Positions 1 through 8,357 of a DNA stretch of 64,000 nucleotides are shown here, one piece after another. The stretch is from a virus. A program made the translations under genes and the position numbers. Within the stretch, counting starts at the first letter, position 1. Each line of letters starts with the position of its first letter. The stretch lies in the IMG/VR virus record IMGVR_UViG_3300023179_000037, positions 47,976 through 111,975 of that record; one strand, 5' to 3'. The notes below the pieces were generated by a model. It worked only from the letters and a program-made list of their open reading frames with translations, did no database searches and was not told the origin of the DNA.

Positions 1-1
1 T

Positions 2-91
2 GGAAAATCAGCATATCGTCTTGGTAAACCAAGTCGTGCTATGGTAGCTGCTGCATATAAACAAGCAGGCAGTGAAGCATTTTCAGCCTAA
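2..91 (+). CDS. 3' end of an unidentified gene (partial)
   Basis: The window opens inside a reading frame that encodes 29 residues and stops with TAA at 89-91. The peptide is Ala/Lys-rich (it includes AYRLGKPSRAMVAAAYKQAG) and ends in AFSA. A strong intrinsic terminator follows 7 bases later, which supports this as the true end of a gene and a transcription unit. Too little is visible to assign a family. Confidence 0.6.
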   Translation, partial: GKSAYRLGKPSRAMVAAAYKQAGSEAFSA

Positions 92-98
92 TTGATAT

Positions 99-122
99 GC
101 CGAGGGACTCCCTCGGCTTTTT
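99..122 (+). terminator. Rho-independent terminator
   Basis: GCCGAGGG (99-106), loop ACT, then CCCTCGGC (110-117), form a perfect 8-bp GC-rich stem followed by TTTTT. It lies just after the partial gene's stop codon and separates it from the HNH gene. Confidence 0.9.
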
Positions 123-125
123 ACT

Positions 126-686
126 ATGAATACATTTGATTTTACTGAGAAGGCATTAGTTAAAGAAGCTAGACGTCTTAATCTTGTCAAGAAAGTTGGC
201 GAACGAAACTTAACTGAAGATGAAACTAGTCTATTGGTAGCGTTTACTAAATACGAATACCAACTAAAGAAAGAAAAACTTAAGAATCTACCTGAAAGTA
301 AATTACGAAAACTAAAAGAAAGGCATGGTGCCAGTTATCGTAGACGCAAAGCTGATCCTTTACGTTTCGGTAAAATGGAACATACTGCTCTCAAAACAAG
401 AGCAAAATCAAAAGATCTTAAATTTGATCTTACTCCAGAATACATTCAAAAGAAATTTGACGAATGTGACGGAAAATGTGCTATTACCAAAATTCCCTTT
501 AGTATGGAGATGGGTACCAAAGGAAAACGAAATCCTTATAGACCCAGTGTAGATCGAATTAACTCAAATAGAGGATATATTAAAGGGAATATTCAAGTAG
601 TATTAGCTGTCGTAAATACTATGAAAATGGATTATACCAATGATATTTTACACCCTGTAGTTAAAGCATGGGCAGAAAATATTTAA
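126..686 (+). CDS. HNH endonuclease-like protein
   Basis: A 186-aa protein with a basic, helical N-terminal half and a C-terminal HNH-type module. The sequence shows a C114-x3-C118 pair, then RPSVDRI (139-145) followed by GYIKGNIQVV (150-159). This is the arrangement seen in phage HNH proteins, where the DRI segment belongs to the beta-beta-alpha metal finger and the N of GNIQ is the HNH asparagine. The gene stands alone between two terminators, as expected for a mobile (homing-type) nuclease or an independently expressed DNA-processing enzyme. No ribosome binding site is obvious in the 3 bases after the upstream terminator, so its translation signal is unclear. The family call is fairly firm; the target is unknown. 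Confidence 0.75.
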   Translation: MNTFDFTEKALVKEARRLNLVKKVGERNLTEDETSLLVAFTKYEYQLKKEKLKNLPESKLRKLKERHGASYRRRKADPLRFGKMEHTALKTRAKSKDLKFDLTPEYIQKKFDECDGKCAITKIPFSMEMGTKGKRNPYRPSVDRINSNRGYIKGNIQVVLAVVNTMKMDYTNDILHPVVKAWAENI

Positions 687-703
687 TTTTAATCACTATC
701 TTC

Positions 704-728
704 AGGGGCCTTCGGGCCCTTTCTTTTT
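704..728 (+). terminator. Rho-independent terminator with TTCG tetraloop
   Basis: AGGGGCC (704-710), loop TTCG, GGCCCT (715-720) and then TTTCTTTTT. The UUCG tetraloop with a GC stem and T-tract is a classic intrinsic terminator, placed 18 bases after the HNH stop codon. Confidence 0.9.
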
Positions 729-742
729 GATTTTCTAGAACT

Positions 743-750
743 AATAAATA
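743..750 (+). promoter_or_regulatory. Candidate T4-type late promoter (-10 AATAAATA)
   Basis: AATAAATA lies about 30 bases upstream of the ATG at 781 and directly after a terminator. T4 late promoters consist only of a TATAAATA-like element, and this differs at one base. The same or the exact element recurs before 5735, 10897, 38232 and 49923, which supports the reading. Confidence 0.5.
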
Positions 751-780
751 TTAGAATAAATTTGTTCTAATGGAGAAAAA

Positions 781-1905
781 ATGGCCTCACTTTTTAAAAA
801 TTTTAGGCAAAAACTTGATGAAGCTAGGGGATTTATTAGCAGCTATGGTAATGAAGCAGAAAAACATAAAATGAAATATCTAGATCCATACGTTGGTTCT
901 GAAAATCCCACACATGAGGTTGGAACCAAACATGAAAATTTAAAAATTGGATCTAAAGTTAGATTACATTCTGTCTATACTGGAAATGATAAAAAAAATT
1001 ATGCTGTAGTTTCCGGTGAAGATAAAAAACAAGTTACTATTCCTGTTTCTAAGTTATTAAAACCCGGTGAGGAAAAGGTTAATCTTGGTACTAAATACGA
1101 ATCAGACTTTGTGGATAGACTTAGAAAACATGGATTAGTTCCAGAAAAATTTCAAGCTGCAGGATCTACTGCAGGCGCAGATGTTATGGTTTTGAATAAA
1201 AAGAAAAATATTACACACCCAGGTCGAGTGATGAGTGGGGATAGTGTGTTTCAAGGCGAGGTCAAACAAGATATAACCGCAGCTATGGGGCAGTTAACAA
1301 TTAGACACAATAAAGAAAAAGGATGGCATATTCCAGATGATGCAAGAGCCAAAAGACCTAAATATGCCGCCGAAATAGAAAAGGCAGGCATTTTAGAACA
1401 CATGAATAAAACAATACCCGATCCAAATACAGCAGAAACAACCGCTAGTGGTAGAGCCAAAAGTATTGTTTTGAAACATTCTGATCTATCTCCTGCAGAT
1501 GCGTATTTACAAGATCATCATGTTGATTTTGTTCAAGTAGGTTCGGGGTTCGGTACCTATAAGGTAGGAGACAAGGATAAAACAGAGCATGGATTGCCCG
1601 GATTACGAGGTAACGGGAAATGGACTATTAGAGAAAAACAAGCAGGCAATAAGAATTCTAGAACAGTAATGTTTCAACCCGATGGTAAAAAGGGTTTGAT
1701 AAAAAGTCATGTAAATTTAGATGATGATAAACATTTAGAAGATTTTAAAAAGACTCTTGGTCATAGTGTAGTAAATAAAACTAAAGAAAACCAAAACGTA
1801 CCTGAAACAAAGCAATCTGCAACTAAAAATGCACAGTTATCTGCAGAACCTTCTCATATTATTGTCCATGCTGGTGATACGAATAAAAAAATAAGAATAA
1901 AATAA
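781..1905 (+). CDS. Putative PD-(D/E)XK-fold nuclease-like head protein
   Basis: A 374-aa protein of no family I can name. The middle carries a pattern typical of PD-(D/E)XK nucleases: a helix with E107 (KYESDF), D134 in AGADVMV, E160 and K162 in FQGEVKQD, and a following Q171 in MGQLTI. This is inferred from motif order and not proven. The N-terminus MASLFKNFRQKLDEARG contains LDE|A at 12-15, a possible T4 gp21-type prohead protease site. The C-terminal third is Lys/Asp-rich and looks flexible. The start has upstream GGAG (TAATGGAGAAAAAATG). The gene ends in TAATG overlap with the ligase-like gene, so the two are probably translated together. Confidence 0.5.
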   Translation: MASLFKNFRQKLDEARGFISSYGNEAEKHKMKYLDPYVGSENPTHEVGTKHENLKIGSKVRLHSVYTGNDKKNYAVVSGEDKKQVTIPVSKLLKPGEEKVNLGTKYESDFVDRLRKHGLVPEKFQAAGSTAGADVMVLNKKKNITHPGRVMSGDSVFQGEVKQDITAAMGQLTIRHNKEKGWHIPDDARAKRPKYAAEIEKAGILEHMNKTIPDPNTAETTASGRAKSIVLKHSDLSPADAYLQDHHVDFVQVGSGFGTYKVGDKDKTEHGLPGLRGNGKWTIREKQAGNKNSRTVMFQPDGKKGLIKSHVNLDDDKHLEDFKKTLGHSVVNKTKENQNVPETKQSATKNAQLSAEPSHIIVHAGDTNKKIRIK

Positions 1906-3068
1906 TGTATTCCTTTAAGTCATATTTTTATGAATCAGTGACGGATGAGAGCAAACTAACTCATCTTGAACATTTAGAAGACCATGTGATAAATGCTGGA
2001 TCGGAAGGATTTCACCATGCTGTTAACAATCTAGTACAGACGCACAATCTTTTAACTGGAAAAAAATCTAATGCTTCCATTTCCACAAAATATGATGGAA
2101 GTCCAAGTATAATAGCCGGACATAATCCTGAGAATGGTAAATTCTTTGTGGCATCAAAATCCGTATTCAATAAAAACCCAAAATTAAATTATACAATCGA
2201 GGATATAGCTAAAAATCATGGCCATGCGCCTGGATTAGTATCTAAATTAAGTCATGCATTAAAATATCTACCAAAGGTGATACCCCCGGGTAAAGTATAT
2301 CAAGGCGATCTAATGTATAGTAAAGATGACGGTGATGTGCAAGAGACTAAAGATAGTTATCACTTTAAACCCAATACTATTACTTATTCAGTAAAAAAGA
2401 ATAATCCAGAAGCCAATAAAATTAAAAAAGCTAAATTAGGTGTTGCTTTTCATACTGCATATAGTGGACCTAGTTTAGACAATATGAAGGCAGAATATAA
2501 TGCCGACACCGGACATCTAAAAGCTAACGACAATGTTCATATCATCAATACAAAGTTTGATCATACCGCTGCTACGTTAACTCCTAAAGCAAATGAAGAA
2601 TATAATAAACATTTTTCTGCTGCTATTGCTGAACACAATAAATTACAAAATTATGGACATCAGAATGGCCATGAGGATAGAATGAAGGAATATATTAATC
2701 AAACAGTTAAAGATGAATCAACGCCTAATACTAATGATTACAAAAAGTATCTAAAATCTTGGCATAGTAAACAGATAGATAAGGTGAAGACTCAAGTAGC
2801 CAAACAAAGAAAAACTAATGAGATGAATAGTGTTCTAAATCACGTTGATACTCATAAATCTCATTTTGATTCAAGTTTTAAGATACACCATCATCTACAA
2901 AAGGCTAAAGACATTTTGACACACTCTATGGCAGCTGCAGACTTTGATTATAACCATAGTATAAATGGAAAAGCAGCAAAACCAGAAGGTTTTGTAGTTG
3001 CCATAAATAACCGACCAACTAAATTTGTTGACAGAGAAGAATTTAGTAAAGCTAATTTTCAAAGATGA
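1905..3068 (+). CDS. DUF6267-like protein with ligase-type nucleotidyltransferase motifs
   Basis: A 387-aa protein resembling a family conserved in T4-like cyanophages (DUF6267, from memory). It carries the motif set of covalent nucleotidyltransferases (DNA/RNA ligases, capping enzymes): motif I TKYDGSPS with the candidate AMP-accepting K62, YQGDLMY (132-138), KKAKLGVAFHT (174-184), and near the C-terminus PEGFVVAI (360-367) with K373 in RPTKFVD as motif IV/V equivalents. Activity as a nucleic-acid ligase is an inference. The N-terminus MYSFKSYFYES matches the length and form of a T4 capsid-targeting peptide, with possible cleavage after E10. It overlaps the upstream gene (TAATG) and the metallopeptidase (ATGA). 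Confidence 0.65.
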   Translation: MYSFKSYFYESVTDESKLTHLEHLEDHVINAGSEGFHHAVNNLVQTHNLLTGKKSNASISTKYDGSPSIIAGHNPENGKFFVASKSVFNKNPKLNYTIEDIAKNHGHAPGLVSKLSHALKYLPKVIPPGKVYQGDLMYSKDDGDVQETKDSYHFKPNTITYSVKKNNPEANKIKKAKLGVAFHTAYSGPSLDNMKAEYNADTGHLKANDNVHIINTKFDHTAATLTPKANEEYNKHFSAAIAEHNKLQNYGHQNGHEDRMKEYINQTVKDESTPNTNDYKKYLKSWHSKQIDKVKTQVAKQRKTNEMNSVLNHVDTHKSHFDSSFKIHHHLQKAKDILTHSMAAADFDYNHSINGKAAKPEGFVVAINNRPTKFVDREEFSKANFQR

Positions 3069-3580
3069 AATCATTTAGAGATTACAATAAACAAAAAGAA
3101 ATTATTAGAGATTTCGTAGAATATACTAGTAAAGAACTTGGACTTAAAGAAGTCCCTAAAGTTTTCTTTAGTGATTCAAAAAAAGAAGCATTTGATAATA
3201 CAAGCTTCGGACATTATAATCCAAGCGAAAACAAAATAATGGTAAATACTGCAGGTAGGCATCTTGCAGACATACTCAGAACATTAGGTCACGAAATGGT
3301 TCATCATAAACAAAACGAAGATGGTAGACTTCATGCATTAGCTGGTGAAACAGGATCATCCTTTGAAAATGAAGCAAATTCTATGGCTGGTATACTTCTT
3401 CGTAATTTCGGTAGATCTAATCCAACTATATACGAAGACTATGAAAACCATTATCGCTTCGATTGGGGAACTCCCGAAGGAACAAAATATATGATGAGCT
3501 TACATCCTTGGAATATAATATCACCTACAACAGCTAAAGAAATAATCAAAAATAAAATTAAAAATAGAAATTTAAAGTAA
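3065..3580 (+). CDS. Putative zinc metallopeptidase (HExxH)
   Basis: A 171-aa protein with HEMVH at 76-80, the zinc-binding and catalytic motif of gluzincin-type peptidases. It is preceded by a helix (LADILRTLG) and followed about 20 residues later by SFENEANSMAG, whose E101 or E103 could be the third zinc ligand. The N-terminal half includes a beta strand and NKIMVNTAGR, as in small phage and SprT-like metallopeptidases. Its ATG overlaps the upstream stop (ATGA), so it is coupled to the ligase-like gene. In the head-protein context it might trim virion proteins or host targets; the substrate is unknown. Confidence 0.7.
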   Translation: MKSFRDYNKQKEIIRDFVEYTSKELGLKEVPKVFFSDSKKEAFDNTSFGHYNPSENKIMVNTAGRHLADILRTLGHEMVHHKQNEDGRLHALAGETGSSFENEANSMAGILLRNFGRSNPTIYEDYENHYRFDWGTPEGTKYMMSLHPWNIISPTTAKEIIKNKIKNRNLK

Positions 3581-3626
3581 CTTTATCATCTAGGCTCATA
3601 GTAAATAATAACACCTTGTCAATAGA

Positions 3627-4391
3627 ATGTCTATAAAATCTATCAAAGAAAAGCAACTTTTGGTCAACTTAGCCAATTATTTTGGACAGAAAGTCGATAA
3701 ATCTATAATTGAGGATGTGAATATACGCAATAATTTAGTTAATAATATAAAAGAAAATATTCGCTCTAATGTTTTTGAAGATTTATCGGATGCATTGGAT
3801 CTTATAAAGAATGAAACAAATAAAGTATCACAATTGCAAAATAATACTTTACCAAATATATCAGATCATCTAATAGAAAAAAAAGTTATTATAGTAGAAG
3901 AAAAAAATGAAGAGATAGGTTTTAGCCGAAGTCTTACTGATCTTGCCTCGGAAGCTATTACTGCTAGCGCAAAAAGAGACTCCTTCCAGCAACCTGATCC
4001 CTTGTTGGTGGCGCCAGATATAAATTCTATTCAAAAGAAAATTAGATATCTTGAGCAATGGATAGCTAAATTATCTGAAACAGGTCCAGGAGGGGGAGCA
4101 GGATCAGTAGCTAGATTAGATCATGAAACTAAACTGGTAACTACTCCTTATTATGAAATAACAACCAAAGATTTTTATATAGGTATAAATTACAATGGTA
4201 ATGTTACTATTACTTTGCCAAGTATTATAAATGCTGGTAGAATGTATATTATAAAAGATGAATCTGGAAACTGTTCTGTAAATCCAATAACTGTTTTAGG
4301 GACAGTTGACAATGATGCAGGTGGTTTTATTTTACAACAAGATAATGGCGGTGTACAATTAATTTATAGAAATGGTTGGAGAATAGTATGA
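3627..4391 (+). CDS. Virion structural protein, fibre/baseplate type
   Basis: A 254-aa protein with a helical N-terminal region (about 1-110), a central segment with a possible helix, a Gly-rich hinge (GPGGGAGSVARL, about 153-164) and a C-terminal beta domain. The final stretch, from AGRMYIIKDESGN through VQLIYRNGWRIV, matches a C-terminal module frequent in fibres and adhesins of T4-like aquatic phages. The role in attachment or tail assembly is inferred from that module and from the neighbours. The stop overlaps the next gene's ATG at 4388. Confidence 0.6.
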   Translation: MSIKSIKEKQLLVNLANYFGQKVDKSIIEDVNIRNNLVNNIKENIRSNVFEDLSDALDLIKNETNKVSQLQNNTLPNISDHLIEKKVIIVEEKNEEIGFSRSLTDLASEAITASAKRDSFQQPDPLLVAPDINSIQKKIRYLEQWIAKLSETGPGGGAGSVARLDHETKLVTTPYYEITTKDFYIGINYNGNVTITLPSIINAGRMYIIKDESGNCSVNPITVLGTVDNDAGGFILQQDNGGVQLIYRNGWRIV

Positions 4392-5674
4392 CTTATCTAT
4401 TTACTACTAGTAATACAGCTACTATAGTTAACGAAGTAGAAATAAAAAATAATTCTGGCAATGCTATATCTGTGGTACTTGCCGAAACTAATTACGATTC
4501 TTTTGGTAGATTTAGAACTACAACGCCCTATACTCTATTTGATTCCTCACAAAGATATGCCGATAATGGCAAATTTGCAACATCTAATACTGCAACCACC
4601 AGCTATTCTTTTCAGGCAAATACAGCTAGCATAGATATGGTGGTTGATACAACAGCTAATGCTAAAGTTTATAGAGAAAGCTACAGAGTATTTGCCTATC
4701 AACCAGGCAAATCCTTGCAGATTATTAACACATTTGTCATGAATGCCAGCAAGGCAAATCTCAGACAGCGTGTAGGATATTTTAGTACAGACAATGGTAT
4801 TTTTCTAGAGCAGTCAGATGATGTATATTTTGTAAAACGATCCAAGGTAACTGGATCAGTTATAGATACAAAAATTGCACAATCTAATTGGAACATAGAT
4901 CCCATGAATGGAACTGGTCCTTCAGGATTGACGTTAAATCTAAACTATCCGCAAATCTTTTGGATGGACATAGAATGGTTGGGTGTTGGCACAGTAAGAA
5001 TGGGATTTGTAGTTAATGGTCGATTTATTCATTGTCATTCCATACACCATGCAAATCTTTCTAGCTCGCCTGCTGGCGCTTATATGCAAACAGCATGTCT
5101 GCCGGTAAGATATGAAATAGAAAACACTGGAGCAACTGCGAGTTCTTCTACTCTTAAGCAAATATGCTCTACAGTGATTTCAGAGGGTGGTTATGAACTA
5201 GCAGGAAAAATGCGAACCATAGGTATGCAACCTATTACTGCTGCTAATTATAATCTAGCAACAGCCAATGTATTTTATCCAGTGGCCAGTATTAGATTAA
5301 AATCCACTCATTTAGATGCCATTGTCATTCCTAAGAACATAGCTTTGGTTGGTACAACACAAAGTGATTTTAGATACAAGATTATTTCTAATGCTAATGT
5401 TACTGGAGGTTCTTGGGTTTCTGACGGCGCAGATTCTGCTGTAGAATACAACCTCTCTGGCACTTCTTTTACTGGAGGAACAGACTTAAGATCTTCTTAT
5501 CTAATATCTACAGGTAGCCAGAGCTTAACTGTTGATCTCAGAGATGGTGATTTTAAATTTCAATTAGAAAGAGATAGTTTTACTGCAACTCCCATAACCT
5601 TTACCCTAGTAGCTGCTGCTAAAAATAATAATGATAAAGTATTGGCTTCTATAGATTGGGAAGAAATCACATAG
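4388..5674 (+). CDS. Conserved virion structural protein
   Basis: A 428-aa, mostly beta protein. The start is taken as the ATG at 4388, which has GGAG 8 bases upstream and overlaps the preceding stop; an in-frame TTG at 4376 is less likely. The segment GVGTVRMGFVVNGRF followed by HSIHHANL resembles a structural protein widespread in T4-like cyanophages, where it is a virion component of unassigned position. No enzyme motif is visible. The early part is rich in Thr/Asn/Ala (TTSNTATIVNEV and similar), as in neighbouring fibre proteins. The specific virion role is unknown. Confidence 0.6.
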   Translation: MTYLFTTSNTATIVNEVEIKNNSGNAISVVLAETNYDSFGRFRTTTPYTLFDSSQRYADNGKFATSNTATTSYSFQANTASIDMVVDTTANAKVYRESYRVFAYQPGKSLQIINTFVMNASKANLRQRVGYFSTDNGIFLEQSDDVYFVKRSKVTGSVIDTKIAQSNWNIDPMNGTGPSGLTLNLNYPQIFWMDIEWLGVGTVRMGFVVNGRFIHCHSIHHANLSSSPAGAYMQTACLPVRYEIENTGATASSSTLKQICSTVISEGGYELAGKMRTIGMQPITAANYNLATANVFYPVASIRLKSTHLDAIVIPKNIALVGTTQSDFRYKIISNANVTGGSWVSDGADSAVEYNLSGTSFTGGTDLRSSYLISTGSQSLTVDLRDGDFKFQLERDSFTATPITFTLVAAAKNNNDKVLASIDWEEIT

Positions 5675-5697
5675 TAATTAACCAAAATATCTAATTT

Positions 5698-5705
5698 TAT
5701 AAATA
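5698..5705 (+). promoter_or_regulatory. T4-type late promoter (TATAAATA)
   Basis: An exact TATAAATA octamer, the T4 late promoter consensus read by gp55-type sigma factors, lies in the 60-base gap after 5674 and 30 bases before the ATG at 5735. Confidence 0.65.
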
Positions 5706-5734
5706 AATAGATAACTATATTCTAATGGACAACT

Positions 5735-7459
5735 ATGGCAATTAACGAATCAAAACACGAGGATCATGCTTTTGCAATAGGCGGATTCTCGCCCTTTACC
5801 CTAGGTCATCAAGCTGTAGCAAGGGAAATGCAAAAGGGTAAACACGCCAGTGTTAGTGTATACACCACTAAAGCTACCACTAGACCTATTCCTGTTGACA
5901 AAAAAGTAGAATATATCAAAAAATCTGTTGCGCCTTCCATACATGTGGGTGCAACAGTTACTCCACTTCACGCTCTATCAGATATGCACTCTAGAGGTTT
6001 GAGAGGATCCGTCACTTTCTATGGTGGTTCTGACAGAAAACCTATAGTTGACAGATTAAAACAATATAATGGTAAAGAGGGAGGACATGGTTATTATAAA
6101 TTTGATGCTATTCATTTCAAACAGGTAGGCGGAGAAAGAAAAGAGGGAGCAAGTGGTCTAGCTGGTATTTCTGGTACTGCTGCCAGAGCTTCTAAGTCGC
6201 CCGAAGAACTGAAAAAGTTTATTCCGAAAGAATTGCACAAGCACGCTACTGAGATATTTAATCATATTCAAGATAAAACAAGTCAAAAGAAACCTATAAG
6301 GGAAAGATATATAAACGAGGAATTATTTAATCTGTTAGATACTGTAGAGACGAAAGAGGGCCATATTGGAGAAATAGTATACAGAGGTTCAAATTATGTT
6401 ACTATTCAATTACCAAATAATCAAACAGTTAAGTCTTGGATTTATGAAATAAAAGAATCAAAACAAAATAAAATAGTAATAGAAAATACATTACCTGCAG
6501 AAAAAGAAAATACCTATGTTGTTAGATATAGGCATAAAATAAATGAAAAAATTCCTGCTCTATTATTACCATCAAAAAAATTAATAGAAGAAATGGGACA
6601 AGTAAAATACGATGATTATACTACTAAAAATTTAGAAATAGATAAAACAGCTGGAAGATTACTAAAATCTATATCAACTAGAAATGATCTTAATCCAAAA
6701 TATGTTAAACAGGCTATCATGGCAGTAGATAAAATGTTTGATATTGAAAAACAGGCAGCTAAAGGTAAAATTCCACCGGAAAAAGTGCACGATTTTACAA
6801 TGTATGCTTCTATTGCGCATGATACTCTTAATCTTCTTGGATATCAAGATAAAGAAATAATGTTTGTACAAAAACATTACATAGATTTTTCTAAAAATGT
6901 TGATGAAGATGATGCGGATCTTCAAGATGATGCCCCTGGACATTTAGTTGGGATTCATGGTGGGGGTGAAATCGATGAATGGACCGCCCCAGAAGAAAAT
7001 AGATTTATTCAAAAGGGAAGAGCAAGTCCTGGCATGTTTAAAAAAATATCAACTGCTGACTACGAGACCAGAACCAGCCCTGATGGTAAAACTTATAAAG
7101 TAAAAAAACAAATTATTAGTAAAGGTCATCAAAAAATAGATGATAAAGATAAATCTAATGTACAACCATTTGTAGGAATGTACGAGGAAAAAATGAAATT
7201 TAACTACGATAAACCTATTAAAAATCTAACTCATGATACAACTAAACCTGATAATAGAGTAGGATTAGTACCATTTAGTGATTTTTTAAAAATGAAACTT
7301 GATCAAAAAAATAAAGTATTTGGAACAGAGATAGGAGGATCAAGTATTCAACAGCCTCCCCCAACATCTAATCAGACGAATTCAAAAAGTTTAGATTTAA
7401 TTTCTAAAACAAAACAGGCAAAAACAGCAGCAAAAAGAATTCAAATGGGACTTGATTGA
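5735..7459 (+). CDS. Cytidylyltransferase-fold nucleotidyltransferase fused to a long C-terminal extension
   Basis: A 574-aa protein. The first 160 residues form a HIGH-superfamily nucleotidyltransferase: GGFSPFTLGH (16-25) with the T/HxGH ATP-binding motif, FYGGSDR (95-101), and ISGTAAR (145-151), which matches the ISSTxxR signature. Related domains make NAD, CoA or CDP-activated compounds; the substrate here cannot be told. The remaining 400 residues are helical and charged without recognised motifs, far longer than a stand-alone enzyme of about 170 aa. The start MAINES contains INE|S, a possible prohead protease site. A late promoter precedes it, and its stop overlaps the Dps ATG (TGATG). 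Confidence 0.7.
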   Translation: MAINESKHEDHAFAIGGFSPFTLGHQAVAREMQKGKHASVSVYTTKATTRPIPVDKKVEYIKKSVAPSIHVGATVTPLHALSDMHSRGLRGSVTFYGGSDRKPIVDRLKQYNGKEGGHGYYKFDAIHFKQVGGERKEGASGLAGISGTAARASKSPEELKKFIPKELHKHATEIFNHIQDKTSQKKPIRERYINEELFNLLDTVETKEGHIGEIVYRGSNYVTIQLPNNQTVKSWIYEIKESKQNKIVIENTLPAEKENTYVVRYRHKINEKIPALLLPSKKLIEEMGQVKYDDYTTKNLEIDKTAGRLLKSISTRNDLNPKYVKQAIMAVDKMFDIEKQAAKGKIPPEKVHDFTMYASIAHDTLNLLGYQDKEIMFVQKHYIDFSKNVDEDDADLQDDAPGHLVGIHGGGEIDEWTAPEENRFIQKGRASPGMFKKISTADYETRTSPDGKTYKVKKQIISKGHQKIDDKDKSNVQPFVGMYEEKMKFNYDKPIKNLTHDTTKPDNRVGLVPFSDFLKMKLDQKNKVFGTEIGGSSIQQPPPTSNQTNSKSLDLISKTKQAKTAAKRIQMGLD

Positions 7460-7890
7460 TGGAACAATTGCAATTAGTTTTAAATAAAGTTTTAGCTGAC
7501 ACATTTGGTATGTATTATAAGGCACATACTTATCATTGGAATATTGAAGGTCCCAATTTTCCTCAATATCATACTTTTTTAAACAATCTATATGAAGAAT
7601 TATTTGAAGCTGTAGATAATATAGCTGAATTTTTAAAAGCTATAGATGGATATCCACCGAAAAAATTATCGGCATTACAAAATATGATGTCCATAATTGA
7701 ATCTGAACCTGATACGGCATTAGAGATGATTAATGATTTAAACATTACTAATAACTTAGTTTTGATTTCATTAATGAGGGCATATCAATTAGCAGATGAT
7801 GCTGATGAATTAGGTTTAGCTAATTTTATTCAAGATAGAATAGGTGTTCATCAGAAACATGGTTGGATGTTAAAAACAATACTAAAATGA
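7459..7890 (+). CDS. dps: Dps/ferritin-like protein
   Basis: A 143-aa protein of the Dps family (DNA-protecting mini-ferritins that oxidise and store iron, forming 12-mers). The signature HTYHWNIEGPNFPQYH is present. Aligned by spacing to E. coli Dps (H51, H63, D67, D78, E82), the ferroxidase residues are H26, H38, D53 and E57, while the D67 position is N42. Length matches the family core without a long DNA-binding N-tail. The ATG at 7459 overlaps the upstream stop; an in-frame TTG at 7456 is rejected. The next gene overlaps by ATGA. Dps is uncommon in phages; it could protect packaged or injected DNA, or handle iron. Confidence 0.88.
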   Translation: MEQLQLVLNKVLADTFGMYYKAHTYHWNIEGPNFPQYHTFLNNLYEELFEAVDNIAEFLKAIDGYPPKKLSALQNMMSIIESEPDTALEMINDLNITNNLVLISLMRAYQLADDADELGLANFIQDRIGVHQKHGWMLKTILK

Positions 7891-8357
7891 AAAAATTTAA
7901 CGAATTTCTAACTGAAGGTAGAATTAAAGAAGAACAACTTAATGATTGGATTTCTGTTTTTACCTGGGAAGATATAAGTGATTTGTATGGTCTACACGAA
8001 TTTGAATCTACCCCCGAAACTTTATCTGAAAAAATTTCTGCCACAACAAGATTAAGAAAAAGTCAGCAACTAAAAACTAAATCTGCAAAATTACAAATGG
8101 CAAGGCAGATGAAGCTACTTCGTACTTCTACACCGGCAATATTGAATAGAAGAGCTAAAGAAGCAGCGAGAAGAATGTTGATAAAAAAGCTTTTACAAGG
8201 TAAAGATAAATCACAATTATCTGCTCAAGAAAGGGATAGAATAGAACAAAGCGTATCTAATCTTATTTCTACAAATCCCGTATTTGTTCAAAAAATGATT
8301 ATGAAAGTTAAAAAATTAGAACAATCAAGATTAATCAGTAAAAATAATACTAAATGA
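7887..8357 (+). CDS. Putative internal head/scaffold protein with capsid-targeting-like N-terminus
   Basis: A 156-aa basic, helical protein. It starts MKKFNEFLTEG, which parallels the T4 internal-protein targeting peptide MKTYQEFIAEA residue for residue in pattern, with the expected prohead protease cut after E10. The C-terminal half is Lys/Arg-rich (for example ILNRRAKEAARRMLIKKLL), as in cyanophage proteins thought to sit in the prohead core. No catalytic motif. The ATG at 7887 overlaps the Dps stop; an in-frame TTG at 7863 would remove the N-terminal match and is rejected. It overlaps the next gene by ATGA. Confidence 0.55.
   Translation: MKKFNEFLTEGRIKEEQLNDWISVFTWEDISDLYGLHEFESTPETLSEKISATTRLRKSQQLKTKSAKLQMARQMKLLRTSTPAILNRRAKEAARRMLIKKLLQGKDKSQLSAQERDRIEQSVSNLISTNPVFVQKMIMKVKKLEQSRLISKNNTK

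Noticed and set aside
4376-4388. TTG start for the 4388 gene
   Set aside because: The ATG at 4388 has GGAG at normal spacing and overlaps the upstream stop, the common junction here.
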